64,000 nt of DNA, from NCBI GenBank assembly GCA_036268425.1, contig DATAUE010000065.1:41134-105133 (forward strand), written 5' to 3'. Made by a program: the position numbers and the translations under genes. Positions 9,183 to 17,515 of this stretch are shown piece by piece. The stretch comes from DATARH01 sp036268425. GTDB taxonomy: Bacteria > Pseudomonadota > Alphaproteobacteria > ATCC43930 > CGMCC-115725. The notes below the pieces were generated by a model. It was not told the origin of the DNA, did not search any database, and saw nothing but the letters and a program-made list of their open reading frames with translations. Within the stretch, counting starts at the first letter, position 1. Each line of letters begins with the position of its first letter.

Positions 9183-9197
9183 ACTGAACGGTTCAGT
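9183..9197. promoter_or_regulatory. Palindromic operator candidate for the TetR regulator
   Basis: ACTGAAC-G-GTTCAGT is a perfect 15-bp palindrome, followed directly by another partial copy (TCAGTTTAA). It sits in the 110-bp interval between the pump operon (start 9159, minus) and the TetR gene (start 9270, plus). Size, symmetry and position are those of a TetR-family operator that would shut off both divergent transcripts. A -10-like TAAATT on the minus strand lies between it and the pump gene, so the operator would overlap that promoter. No binding data are available. Confidence 0.65.
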
Positions 9198-9269
9198 TCA
9201 GTTTAATCTGGCGTCGATGCGGCCGCCAGATGCTATCTGCGGCGATGCGCAATAAAGGAGCGTTTAGGA

Positions 9270-9887
9270 GTGGTGGCTGCCGGCCGGGCGGAACACGGGA
9301 GCAAGGCCGGGGCGATCCTCGCCGCCGCCGAACGCACCTTTCTTGCCAGCGGATTCGGCGCGGTGACAATGGACGCGATCGCCCGCGAAGCCGGTGTCTC
9401 CAAGGCCACGGTTTATGCCCATTTCACCGGCAAAGAGGAGCTGTTCGGCGCGGTGGTGGCGGAGGTCAGCGAGCGGCGCTTTGGCGGATTTTCGGCCGAG
9501 GCGCTCGACCCCAGCGACATCGAGGCGTCGCTGACGACGATCGCTTCACGCTTTCTCGACCTGGTGCTCTCGCCGGAAGCAATCGGGGTCAACCGCATCA
9601 TCGTTGGCGAGGTCACGCGTTTTCCGATGCTCGGCGCGGTATTCTGGGCGGCCGGACCCGAGCGCAGCCGGGCACAAATCGAGGCGTTCCTGCGCCGGGC
9701 GGTCGAAGCCGGATCGCTCACAGTCGCCGATCCCCGTCTCGCCGCCGAACAATTCGTTGCGCTGGCGCGCGGCGAAATCCACCTGCGCAGCCTCCTGCGC
9801 CTCGAAGACCCCGGCGACGCAGCCGCGATCGCCACCGCCGCGAAAGACGCCGTCGCCACCTTTCTGCACGCCTTCAAGCCGGGTTAG
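9270..9887 (+). CDS. TetR/AcrR-family transcriptional regulator
   Basis: A 205-residue repressor starting at GTG (9270), with AAGGAG about 9 bases upstream. The N-terminal DNA-binding domain shows AAERTFLASGFGAVTMDAIAREAGVSKATVYAHFTGKEELF in pieces typical of TetR helix-turn-helix regions (residues about 16-55). The C-terminal half is a helical ligand-binding domain of the AefR-like kind (NRIIVGE, FPMLGAVFWAAGPER). It is divergent from the EmrAB-type pump and has a perfect palindrome in the shared interval, so the likely role is ligand-relieved repression of the pump and of itself. The inducer cannot be inferred. Confidence 0.9.
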   Translation: MVAAGRAEHGSKAGAILAAAERTFLASGFGAVTMDAIAREAGVSKATVYAHFTGKEELFGAVVAEVSERRFGGFSAEALDPSDIEASLTTIASRFLDLVLSPEAIGVNRIIVGEVTRFPMLGAVFWAAGPERSRAQIEAFLRRAVEAGSLTVADPRLAAEQFVALARGEIHLRSLLRLEDPGDAAAIATAAKDAVATFLHAFKPG

Positions 9888-9991
9888 ACAGCGATGCAGG
9901 GCGATGAGCGAAGCAAAATCCGCCGATCGACACGGAACAAATGGCAGAACAGGTGCACTTTTCCGCCCAACGCGCCCAACGATGCTACCGA

Positions 9992-11686
9992 TCAGGCGGC
10001 AATCGCGGCCTTTTGCCGGCGCGCCGGCTGTTCCTCATCTGCCGCTTCGAACGCGGCGAGCGCCGGGTCGATATAGGGCAGCGGGTCGCGCTCCACTTTG
10101 CGGCGGATCCGGTGGAGAAATAAGTAGAAGGCGATCAGGCGCGCATGGGTGTCGGTGATCTCCCAGACGCGGCGAGGATAGAAGAACAGCGGGTTTTCGC
10201 GCGGCAGGCCGGAGCGACGCTGGGTACGGACCTTGCGCCGGAAAAAGCCGCCTTGCAGCGGGTGCACCTTCTCCTGCTTGAAGGTGAAATAGAATTGCAG
10301 GACGTGATTGACCAGACGCACCGGCTTAATCCCTGATGCTTTGGCGCGCCGAAACAGCCGCTCGATATGCTCTGGCGAATAATATAGATCGAACGCGCTG
10401 GCATAGAGTGCCTGCCACTCGAAATCCGTCATCGTCGGATGGTGCGCGGTGACGTGCTCCAGATCGTATTTGTTCATATCCGGGTCCATCCACGCGCCGT
10501 CCCTGTGGAGATGCTGGTGGTCGGCCGAACCCGGCAACGGCGTCAGGATGAAAAATTCGAGAAGATCGACCGGCAATTCGCGTTGCACCGTGGCGATGTC
10601 GCGGGCGACGCGTTCCGGTGTGTCATTGGGGAACCCCAGGATGTAACCGGCATAGGTAATAACCTTGTGCTTGCGCCATTCGAGGAACAACTGCCGATAT
10701 TCGTGCACCCGATTCTGCTTTTTCTTGGCGGCCAGCAAATTGTCCGGATTGATGTTTTCCAGGCCGATGAAGACACGAGCGCACCCTGCGCGCGCCGATT
10801 TCTCGACGAAATGCGGAATGCGGTGACACAGCGTGTCGACCTGGATCAAGAAATTGAGCGTCAGCCCTTCTTTCTCGCGCATCTCGATCAGCCGGTCGAA
10901 GATCGCTTCCCAGTTGCGGTTGCGTGCGAAATTGTCGTCGGTGATAAAAAACCGGTAGACGCCCTGGGCGATATTGGCGCGCACGAGCTGCTCGACATCG
11001 TCGGCATCGCGCCAGCGTGATTTGCGGCCCTGGACGTTGATGATCGTGCAAAAGCTGCATTGAAACGGGCAGCCCCGCCCGGCGTCGAACGCGCCAAGCG
11101 ACTCGCTGTAGCGCCGCACGATCTCGATCGGCAAAAACGGCGTCACCTGCTGCTGCAAACCCGGCAGATCGTTCATGTACTTGTAGATCGGCCGCGGCCG
11201 CCCGTTCAGGACATCGCCAAAAACCTCGCCAAGCCGCCCTTCCGCCTCGCCGGCAAACAGGATGACGCCCATATCGCGCGCCGCCGCGATGTCCGGCGGC
11301 AAATCCGGCAGCATCGCGACGCAACCGGAGACGTGAAATCCGCCGATTGCGACCGGCACATCGACGGCGCGGAACCGCGCTGCAATATCGACCGCGCGGG
11401 GAAACTGGTTCGACTGCACCCCCACGAGACAGACAATACCGGCATCGGCCGCCCTGATGCGCCGAACGATCTGCTTGACCGGAATGACGGTGTGGCACTC
11501 GTCGTAGGCGTTGATCTCGACCGCGACATCGGCGCCGAGCACCTGCCGTTCCGCCAGATCTCGGGTGATCGCGTAAAGGCAAGCGAGTGAATTTGACGGA
11601 ATCCACGAACGCCACCATTGGATGACGTAGCCGTCATCGTCGTAATGCGACGGTTTGATCAGTTCGACGACAAAACGGCGGGTCAT
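9992..11686 (-). CDS. Cobalamin-binding-type radical SAM protein
   Basis: A 564-residue protein with an N-terminal B12-binding-like Rossmann domain (residues about 60-160; VCLVGVQSNQFPRA, VPVAIGGFHVSG) and a central radical SAM domain. The [4Fe-4S] cysteines are C206, C210 and C213 in GRGCPFQCSFCTI; later parts of the TIM barrel are visible as FFITDDNFARN, FIGLENINPDNL and YAGYILGFPNDTPE. No DxHxxG cobalamin motif is present, as is common in this class. Such proteins carry out methylations or C-C bond chemistry (for example on hopanoids, pigments or antibiotics). No biosynthetic partner lies next to it: it converges with tetR and is divergent from a small secreted protein. The specific reaction is unknown. 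Confidence 0.85.
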   Translation of the reverse strand: MTRRFVVELIKPSHYDDDGYVIQWWRSWIPSNSLACLYAITRDLAERQVLGADVAVEINAYDECHTVIPVKQIVRRIRAADAGIVCLVGVQSNQFPRAVDIAARFRAVDVPVAIGGFHVSGCVAMLPDLPPDIAAARDMGVILFAGEAEGRLGEVFGDVLNGRPRPIYKYMNDLPGLQQQVTPFLPIEIVRRYSESLGAFDAGRGCPFQCSFCTIINVQGRKSRWRDADDVEQLVRANIAQGVYRFFITDDNFARNRNWEAIFDRLIEMREKEGLTLNFLIQVDTLCHRIPHFVEKSARAGCARVFIGLENINPDNLLAAKKKQNRVHEYRQLFLEWRKHKVITYAGYILGFPNDTPERVARDIATVQRELPVDLLEFFILTPLPGSADHQHLHRDGAWMDPDMNKYDLEHVTAHHPTMTDFEWQALYASAFDLYYSPEHIERLFRRAKASGIKPVRLVNHVLQFYFTFKQEKVHPLQGGFFRRKVRTQRRSGLPRENPLFFYPRRVWEITDTHARLIAFYLFLHRIRRKVERDPLPYIDPALAAFEAADEEQPARRQKAAIAA

Positions 11687-11868
11687 GGGCGCCTCGTTCG
11701 CTCACTGCCGTGATTCGCGAGTTTACGCCGCACTACCGGTATTAAAAGGCAATTCCCGTTATAGCCCTTAAAAGCCACCATAAGACTGCAACAACCGGCC
11801 GAACCGAGGCAATATCGTCGAGCAACGATTATCTGTCTGCCGCGCACCGAACCTGCTATGGCAGGACA

Positions 11869-12177
11869 ATGAAGTTCAGAGATCGAATCGGTGCTGCGAT
11901 TGTGGTTCTCGGTGCAGCCTTATCGGCAGCGGCGTCATCGACGCTATCAGCGCAAACTTTGGGCTGCGGCCCGGGGCTGAGCAGTGTTCAATACCAGCAT
12001 TGTGTGCGGCAGCGTCAGATGCGCGGCGCGCGCCCTATCCGCGAGCCCGCTGCCCGCGAGTACGAAAAATGGGATGACGGCACCCCGACGCGCGGCGCCG
12101 GAACAGCGGCGGTACGCCAGGAAAAACCGGGCTATTTCCTGGGTGGTCTCGGCACCTCGTACGGCTACGGCCGATAG
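11869..12177 (+). CDS. Small secreted protein, unknown function
   Basis: A 102-residue protein with an N-terminal signal peptide (MKFRDRIGAAIVVLGAALSAAASS, cleavage likely after LSA). The mature part contains two cysteines (LGCGPG, QHCVRQRQM) that could form one disulfide in the periplasm, a charged middle and a Gly/Tyr-rich end (YFLGGLGTSYGYGR). No known domain recognised. The 182 bp upstream up to the radical SAM gene contain no other gene and must hold the divergent promoters. Confidence 0.6.
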   Translation: MKFRDRIGAAIVVLGAALSAAASSTLSAQTLGCGPGLSSVQYQHCVRQRQMRGARPIREPAAREYEKWDDGTPTRGAGTAAVRQEKPGYFLGGLGTSYGYGR

Positions 12178-12340
12178 AAGCAGCGGCAGACCCTGCATCC
12201 ATCTTGGTGTTGCACAAAAACCGATCGGCCGCAGCGCCTTTCGCTTGGCATCCGCCCCGATTGCGGATGAGATTGGCGCCTCACGGCAGCCCGTTACCGG
12301 CGCGGCCTCCCGCAATGCGACCGCCAATCGAGGAATTCCG

Positions 12341-12727
12341 ATGCCCGAACCAGCGCAATCGCCGCTCGCGATCTATCAAAGTCATCTCGATAAGGGCGAA
12401 TTGGCCTATCAGTGGAGCCCTAATGCCAACCGCGCGGTGTTCTACCCCCGCGTCATCTGCCCGTTTTCCGGCAGCACCGACCTGCAATGGCGCATCGCCA
12501 GCGGTCTCGGCACGGTCTACGCAACAACCGTGACGCACGCCTTTCAGGGCGAGGGCTACAACATCGCACTGATCGATTGCGACGAGGGTTTCCGCATGAT
12601 GGGCCGGGTCGAGGATATCGACCCGATGGCGGTCAAGATCGGTATGCGGGTTAAATTCCGCATCCACCCCGCCGCCGAAAACCAGCCGGCTTATCCCGTC
12701 TTTACACCGGTTGGAGGTGCGGCATGA
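12341..12727 (+). CDS. DUF35 / OB-fold acyl-CoA-associated protein with degenerate zinc ribbon
   Basis: A 128-residue DUF35-family protein; the start follows GAGGAATTCCG. Family proteins have an N-terminal rubredoxin-like zinc ribbon and a C-terminal OB fold, and they partner non-decarboxylating thiolase-like proteins, stabilising or channelling acyl-CoA. Here the ribbon region reads YQWSPNANRAVFYPRVICPFSGS. Ser26, Asn29 and Ser43 stand where cysteines normally bind zinc, and only Cys40 is left. The OB part is intact (GTVYATTVTHAF, YNIALIDCDEGFRMMGRVE, GMRVKFRIH). The stop overlaps the start of the thiolase-like gene by 4 bp, so the two are made as a pair. They probably act together in sterol- or acyl-CoA-side-chain catabolism. 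Confidence 0.85.
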   Translation: MPEPAQSPLAIYQSHLDKGELAYQWSPNANRAVFYPRVICPFSGSTDLQWRIASGLGTVYATTVTHAFQGEGYNIALIDCDEGFRMMGRVEDIDPMAVKIGMRVKFRIHPAAENQPAYPVFTPVGGAA

Positions 12728-13878
12728 GCGGCCTGGAGCGCGGCGGCGCGGCGATCGTCGGCGTCGCGGAAAGCGATCTCGGGCATGTCGGCCCGGGGTT
12801 CAATGTCATCGACCTGATGGCGCAGGGCATCGCCCGCGCGCTCGACGATTGCGGCCTTGGCCTCAAGGATGTCGACGGGCTGATCTCGGCCACGACGCAG
12901 GCACGCACCTCGGCTCTCAACCTCAGCGAATATCTCGGCATTTCTCCGAATTTCATCGATTCGACGATCATCGGCGGCTCGTCGTTCATGTTCCATGTCG
13001 GGCATGCGATGGCGGCGATCCAACTCGGCCTGTGCAATGTCGCGGTGATCGCCTATGGCTCGACCCAGCGCAGCATCGGCCGGCAGAACGCAAGTGTGCG
13101 CGAGATCAACCCGTACGAAACACCGTACCGGCCGTTTCTGCCGTCGAGCGCCTACGCGCTGGCTGCTTCGCGTCACATGCACCAGTTTGGCACGACCCGC
13201 GAGCAGATGGCCGAAGTCGCGGTCGCGGCGCGCCAATGGGCACTGAAAAACCCGGTGGCCTGGGAAAAGAAGCCGCTGACGGTCGACGAAGTACTGAACG
13301 CGCGCATGGTCAGCTATCCGTTTACGGTGCGCGACATCTGCCTCGTCACCGACGGCGGCGGCGCCATCGTGCTGGTCAGCCCGGAGCGCGCCAAATCGCT
13401 GAAAAAGCCGCCGGTCTATGTACTGGGACAGGGCGAATACATCACCCACGCCAATATTTCGAGCATGCCCGACCTGACCGTCACCGGTGCGCTCGAAAGC
13501 GGCCGGCGCGCCTTTGCGATGGCCGGGCTGGCACCGCCGGATATCGATGTCGTCGAGCTTTACGACGCCTTCACGATCAATACGATCCTGTTCCTCGAAG
13601 ACCTCGGCTTTTGCAAAAAGGGCGAAGGCGGCGCGTTTGTCAGCGACGGCCGTATCGCACCGGGCGGCTACCTGCCGGTCAACACCAATGGCGGCGGTCT
13701 TTCCTATTGCCACCCCGGCATGTACGGGCTGTTTCTGCTGATCGAGGCGGTACGGCAGTTGCGCGGAGAATGCGGCGAGCGCCAGATCCCCCGCGCTCAC
13801 ACCGCGATCGCACATGGCAACGGCGGCGTGCTGTCATCGCAAAGCACCGTCATCCTGGGCAGTGAGGTAACGGTTTAG
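12724..13878 (+). CDS. Thiolase-superfamily protein (SCP2/SCPx-like) lacking the active-site cysteine
   Basis: A 384-residue thiolase-fold protein, coupled by ATGA overlap to the DUF35 gene. Recognisable parts are AAIVGVAESDLG, TTIGG-type TIIGGSSFMFHVGHAMAAIQLG, VIAYGSTQRS, DVVELYDAF and the C-terminal AHGNGGVLSSQSTVILG. The position of the nucleophilic cysteine at the start of the long helix is occupied by Ser86/Ser87. That is known for the SCP2-like branch that works with DUF35 proteins, for example in retro-aldol side-chain cleavage. The C-terminal His is retained. It lies upstream of a FadJ-like gene, so it probably takes part in a beta-oxidation-like route. True thiolytic activity is doubtful. 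Confidence 0.88.
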   Translation: MSGLERGGAAIVGVAESDLGHVGPGFNVIDLMAQGIARALDDCGLGLKDVDGLISATTQARTSALNLSEYLGISPNFIDSTIIGGSSFMFHVGHAMAAIQLGLCNVAVIAYGSTQRSIGRQNASVREINPYETPYRPFLPSSAYALAASRHMHQFGTTREQMAEVAVAARQWALKNPVAWEKKPLTVDEVLNARMVSYPFTVRDICLVTDGGGAIVLVSPERAKSLKKPPVYVLGQGEYITHANISSMPDLTVTGALESGRRAFAMAGLAPPDIDVVELYDAFTINTILFLEDLGFCKKGEGGAFVSDGRIAPGGYLPVNTNGGGLSYCHPGMYGLFLLIEAVRQLRGECGERQIPRAHTAIAHGNGGVLSSQSTVILGSEVTV

Positions 13879-13882
13879 GTTA

Positions 13883-14037
13883 CACAATGAGGCAGTGAGG
13901 GCACGAGTGAGTGTCGGCACCGCGGGCTAATGAGCCAAGGGAGTAGCAACGGGCTTGTTGTTGAACTTCAACATGCCCGTTCTTAGAGACGGCATAAGGC
14001 GGCTTACGCAATAACATCATCGCACCGCCTCATTGTG
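13883..14037. repeat. 155-bp element bounded by inverted repeats, upstream of the FadJ-like gene
   Basis: CACAATGAGGC (13883-13893) and its exact complement GCCTCATTGTG (14027-14037) bound a 155-bp interval. With one mismatch the arms extend to 15 bp. Inside are a strong hairpin (13949-13980), a smaller one (GGCT-AATG-AGCC) and a GGCGG/CCGCC pairing that would compete with the outer stem. It starts five bases after the thiolase stop codon and ends 19 bases before the next ATG. It may be a MITE-like insertion or a structured leader RNA. No target-site duplication is convincing, and no known riboswitch class was recognised. Confidence 0.45.
13949..13980 (+). terminator. Strong hairpin, possible terminator or attenuator
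   Basis: ACGGGCTTGTTG pairs with CAACATGCCCGT (11 of 12 positions) around an 8-base loop (TTGAACTT). It lies 70 bases after the thiolase stop and 77 bases before the FadJ-like start. Only TTCTTAG follows, so termination would be weak; it may be a structural part of the larger inverted-repeat element. Confidence 0.4.
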
Positions 14038-14056
14038 AATTATTGGGAGAGAAGAC

Positions 14057-16174
14057 ATGGCCGAAAGCGAGCTGGTTCGCTTTGAGAGCGATAACGGCAT
14101 TGGGATCATAACGGTCGACAACCCGCCGGTGAACGCGCTGTCGCCGGGCGTGCCGGAGGGCATCGTCGCGGCGCTCGACAAGGGGAATGCCGACCCGTCG
14201 GTCAAGGCGATGGTGCTGATCGGTGCCGGCCGCAGCTTTATCGCCGGCGCCGATATCCGCCAGTTCGGCAAGGGCCCGTCGACCCCGCCGACCGGCCGCC
14301 GGCATTACAACGTCATGGATGACAGCCCGAAACCGGTCGTCGCGGCGATCCACGGCTATGCGCTGGGCGGCGGTCTCGAAACCGCGCTCGCCTGCCATTA
14401 TCGGGTCGCGGTGCCGAGCGCCAAGGTCGGCCTCCCGGAAGTGCTGATCGGCATTCTGCCGGGCGCCGGCGGCACCCAGCGCCTGCCGCGGCTGATCGGC
14501 CCAAAGGCGGCGGTGGAGCTGATCACCTCCGGCCGGCATGTTCCGGCCGAAGAAGCGCATAAGCTCGGCATCATCGATGAGCTGGCGCCGGAAGGCGGCC
14601 TCAAGGAGGCGGCCATTGCCTTCGCCCGCAAGATCGCCGACACCCGTCCGCTGCTGCGCATCCGCGACAAGAACGAGCGGCTCGCCGAGGGCACGCCGGA
14701 ACTGTTCGAGGGCGTGCGCAAGTCGCTCGCACGGCGCGCCCGCAACCAGCGGGCGCCCTATGCCTGCATCGAGGCGGTCGAGGCCGCCACCAAACTGCCG
14801 TTTGACGAAGGCTGCGCGCTCGAACGCAAATTGTTCGACGAACAAGTCGCCTCGGCGGAAGCGGCGGCGCTGCGCTACGCCTTTTTTGCCGAGCGCGAGG
14901 TCGCGAAAATCCCGTTCATCCCGGCCGGCACGCCGCTGCGCCCCACCGATAACCCGGCCGTGGTCGGCGCCGGCACGATGGGCGGCGGCATCGCCATGAG
15001 CTTTGCCGATAACGGCTATGACGTGAAAATCACCGACGCCACCAAGGAAGCGCTCGACCGCGGCATGGCCCGCATCCGCGGCAATTACGAAACCAGCGTG
15101 AAGCGCGGCAGCCTCGCGGCGGACGAGATGGAGCGCCGTTTCGCGCGCATCCACCCGGTCGCCAGCATCGACGACATCGCCGATTGCGACGTGGTGATCG
15201 AAGCTGCCTTCGAGCAGATCGCGGTGAAGGAAGAAATCTTCAAAAAGCTCGACGCGGTGATGAAACCCGGCGCGATCCTCTATTCCAACACGTCGGGCAT
15301 CGACATCGACATCATGGCCAATGCGACCAAGCGGCCGCAGGATGTCGCCGGCACGCATTTCTTCGCACCGGCCAATGTGATGAAACTGTTCGAGGTCGTG
15401 AAGGGCACCAAGAGCGCCAATGATGTGCTGGCAACAGCGATGGCGCTGGGCCGCAAGATCGGCAAGGTCAGCGGGCTTGCCGGCAATGGCGACGGCTTCC
15501 TCGCCAACCGCAGCCGCGCGCCGTTCAGCATGGAGATGGGCATCCTGGTCGAGGAGGGCGCCTCACCGGAGCAGATCGACAAGGTGATGGTCGATTACGG
15601 CTATCCCGTCGGGCCGTTTGTCGTGTCGGACATTTCGGGGCTCGATATCGGCTACGACACGCGCAAGCGGCGCACCGAGCAATACCCGAACTATCGCAAA
15701 AACCCGATCGCCGACCGCATCGTCGAGGCCGGCCGGCTTGGCCTCAAGACCAATGCCGGCTGGTATCGCTACAATCCCGGCGACCGCACCCCGCATCCCG
15801 ACCCTGAGGTTGCGCGCATCATCAAGGAGACCGCAGCGGAATTCGGCTTTCCGCAGCGCGAGTTCACCGATGACGAAATCCTGCGCCGATTGCTGTTCGC
15901 CTCGGTCAACGAGGCCTGCAAGATCCTCGAAGAAGGCGCCGCGTTGCGGGCCAGCGATGTCGATGTGATGTGGCTGCACGGTTTCGGCTTCCCGCGCTAT
16001 CGCGGCGGGTTGATGTACTGGGCCGACACGATCGGTGTGCGCGAAGTCTACAACCAGATCGCCTCGTGGCATCAACGCTACGGCGACCGCTGGCGCCCCT
16101 CGGAAATGCTGCGCAGCCTCGCCGAAGCAGGCTCGCCATTGCGCGAGGCCAAAGCCGGAAGGCCGATGAAGTAA
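14057..16174 (+). CDS. FadJ-like multifunctional enoyl-CoA hydratase / 3-hydroxyacyl-CoA dehydrogenase
   Basis: A 705-residue fusion protein of beta-oxidation, preceded by GGGAGAG. The N-terminal crotonase domain (residues about 1-190) carries AAIHGYALGGGLETALACHYR and GLPEVLIGILPGAGGTQRL, with the catalytic Glu in GLPEV and an oxyanion-hole Gly. The NAD-binding domain begins near residue 300 (VVGAGTMGGGIAMSFAD), with the dehydrogenase His in GTHFFAPANVMKL. Two C-terminal 3HCDH domains follow (LANRSRAPF, EACKILEEGAALRASDVD). It hydrates trans-2-enoyl-CoA and oxidises the 3-hydroxyacyl-CoA with NAD. No genuine thiolase follows, so the cleaving enzyme must be elsewhere unless the SCP2-like neighbour serves. 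Length fits FadJ (714). Confidence 0.92.
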   Translation: MAESELVRFESDNGIGIITVDNPPVNALSPGVPEGIVAALDKGNADPSVKAMVLIGAGRSFIAGADIRQFGKGPSTPPTGRRHYNVMDDSPKPVVAAIHGYALGGGLETALACHYRVAVPSAKVGLPEVLIGILPGAGGTQRLPRLIGPKAAVELITSGRHVPAEEAHKLGIIDELAPEGGLKEAAIAFARKIADTRPLLRIRDKNERLAEGTPELFEGVRKSLARRARNQRAPYACIEAVEAATKLPFDEGCALERKLFDEQVASAEAAALRYAFFAEREVAKIPFIPAGTPLRPTDNPAVVGAGTMGGGIAMSFADNGYDVKITDATKEALDRGMARIRGNYETSVKRGSLAADEMERRFARIHPVASIDDIADCDVVIEAAFEQIAVKEEIFKKLDAVMKPGAILYSNTSGIDIDIMANATKRPQDVAGTHFFAPANVMKLFEVVKGTKSANDVLATAMALGRKIGKVSGLAGNGDGFLANRSRAPFSMEMGILVEEGASPEQIDKVMVDYGYPVGPFVVSDISGLDIGYDTRKRRTEQYPNYRKNPIADRIVEAGRLGLKTNAGWYRYNPGDRTPHPDPEVARIIKETAAEFGFPQREFTDDEILRRLLFASVNEACKILEEGAALRASDVDVMWLHGFGFPRYRGGLMYWADTIGVREVYNQIASWHQRYGDRWRPSEMLRSLAEAGSPLREAKAGRPMK

Positions 16175-16254
16175 TATTTTCAGGCGACGGCGTGCCCGTT
16201 GCGCCTCTGCGCAAGCGGGCCAGAGTCGAGGACACCGCCAGGGAGGACGGATGG

Positions 16255-17499
16255 ATGATCGTTCTTAAAAACGGCCGGTTGATTGACGGCACCGGTAAGC
16301 CGCCGGTCGATGGCACGACAATCGTCGTTTCGGGCAATCGCATCGACACGGTCACCGAACGACAACATGCCGATTTCCCATCCGATGCCACGGTCATCGA
16401 TGCGGCGGGCAAGACGATCCTCCCCGGCCTGATCGACTGCCACGACCACATGGCCAACCACAAATACGACATGGCGCATCGCTGGGGCCTCGACGAGCCG
16501 CTCAGTACACGGCATCTGCGGACCGCCTCGATCCTGCGACAGACACTCTATAGCGGCTATACGACGATCCGCGACGCCGCCGGCCTCGATGCCGGGTTCA
16601 AGCGGGCCATCGAGGAGCGGCTGATCGTCGGGCCGCGGCTCGTGATATCGCTTGCGATCATCTCGCCGGTCGGCGGCATCGGCGATGCCGTCAGCCCGTC
16701 GGGCGTGGCGCTCGACGATTGCTGCTGCATTCCGGGCGACCCGCTGCTGCCGCCGAGTGTCGTCAACGGCGCTGCCGAGGCGCGCCAAGCCGTACGCAAA
16801 ATGGTGCGGGCCGGCGCCGATGTCATCAAATGCGCCACCACCGGCGGCGCCAGCTCACGGCCGGGGCATGGCCCGCGCGATGCCGCCTTCAACCTCGACG
16901 AGATGCAGGCGCTGGTCGACGAAGCGCATGCGCTCGACCGCCGCGTGATGTGCCACGCGATCGGCGGCCGCGGCCTCGACATCGCGATCGAGGCAGGCGT
17001 CAACTCGATCGAGCACGGCAGCTACCTCAATGAAAACCCGCGCCATCTCGAAAAGATGGCCGAGCACAACATCTTCTTCGTCCCGACACTGCTGGTCTAT
17101 GAATACCACCGCAAATCTTTGGCGCCGCACGTCAAGGAGCGCGCCATCGCGCTGCACGAGGCGCATTACGCCAGCATCCGGCGCGCGCTGTCGCTTGGCG
17201 TAAAAGTGGTCGCCGGCACCGATGCCGGCGGCCACGGTCACCCCGCCAACGCCGGCGAACTGGTATGCTTGGTCGATTCCGGGATGACGCCGATGCAGGC
17301 GTTGCAGGCCGCCACCGGCTGGGCCGCCGAATGCCTCGGCCAGGAAGACGAACTTGGCACGGTTGAGGCCGGCAAGCTCGCCGATATCGTCCTGGTCGAC
17401 GGCGATCCCCTCACCGACATCGCCGTCCTGCGCAATCCGCGGAACATTGCGCTGGTCGTCAAGAACGGCGAAATCGCGGCGAACCGCATACCGCGCTGA
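16255..17499 (+). CDS. Metal-dependent amidohydrolase (imidazolonepropionase/prolidase-like)
   Basis: A 414-residue amidohydrolase-superfamily enzyme. The start at 16255 follows GGGAGGA; the open frame extending upstream overlaps the FadJ-like gene and was rejected. The beta-sandwich N terminus (MIVLKNGRLIDGTG, VIDAAGKTILPGLIDCH) leads into the metal site: H63 and H65 (DCHDHMANH), Lys in VIKCATTGG (about 190, the usual carboxylated lysine), His in CHAIGG (about 234), His in EHGSYL (about 253) and Asp in GTDAGGH (about 323). These are the binuclear-centre ligands of the Xaa-Pro dipeptidase/imidazolonepropionase-like clade. It probably hydrolyses a cyclic amide or carbamoyl compound. Its place behind the acyl-CoA genes suggests ring opening in a degradative route, but this is inference. 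Confidence 0.88.
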   Translation: MIVLKNGRLIDGTGKPPVDGTTIVVSGNRIDTVTERQHADFPSDATVIDAAGKTILPGLIDCHDHMANHKYDMAHRWGLDEPLSTRHLRTASILRQTLYSGYTTIRDAAGLDAGFKRAIEERLIVGPRLVISLAIISPVGGIGDAVSPSGVALDDCCCIPGDPLLPPSVVNGAAEARQAVRKMVRAGADVIKCATTGGASSRPGHGPRDAAFNLDEMQALVDEAHALDRRVMCHAIGGRGLDIAIEAGVNSIEHGSYLNENPRHLEKMAEHNIFFVPTLLVYEYHRKSLAPHVKERAIALHEAHYASIRRALSLGVKVVAGTDAGGHGHPANAGELVCLVDSGMTPMQALQAATGWAAECLGQEDELGTVEAGKLADIVLVDGDPLTDIAVLRNPRNIALVVKNGEIAANRIPR

Positions 17500-17515
17500 G
17501 CTTCGGCGGTTATTG

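Noticed and set aside
13883..14037. attC site or known riboswitch
   Set aside because: Core-site sequences of attC (RYYYAAC/GTTRRRY) are not in the right places and no riboswitch consensus was recognised; reported only as an unexplained inverted-repeat element.
14030..15358. 442-codon open frame on the minus strand
   Set aside because: Shadow of the FadJ-like gene, which has clear motifs throughout.
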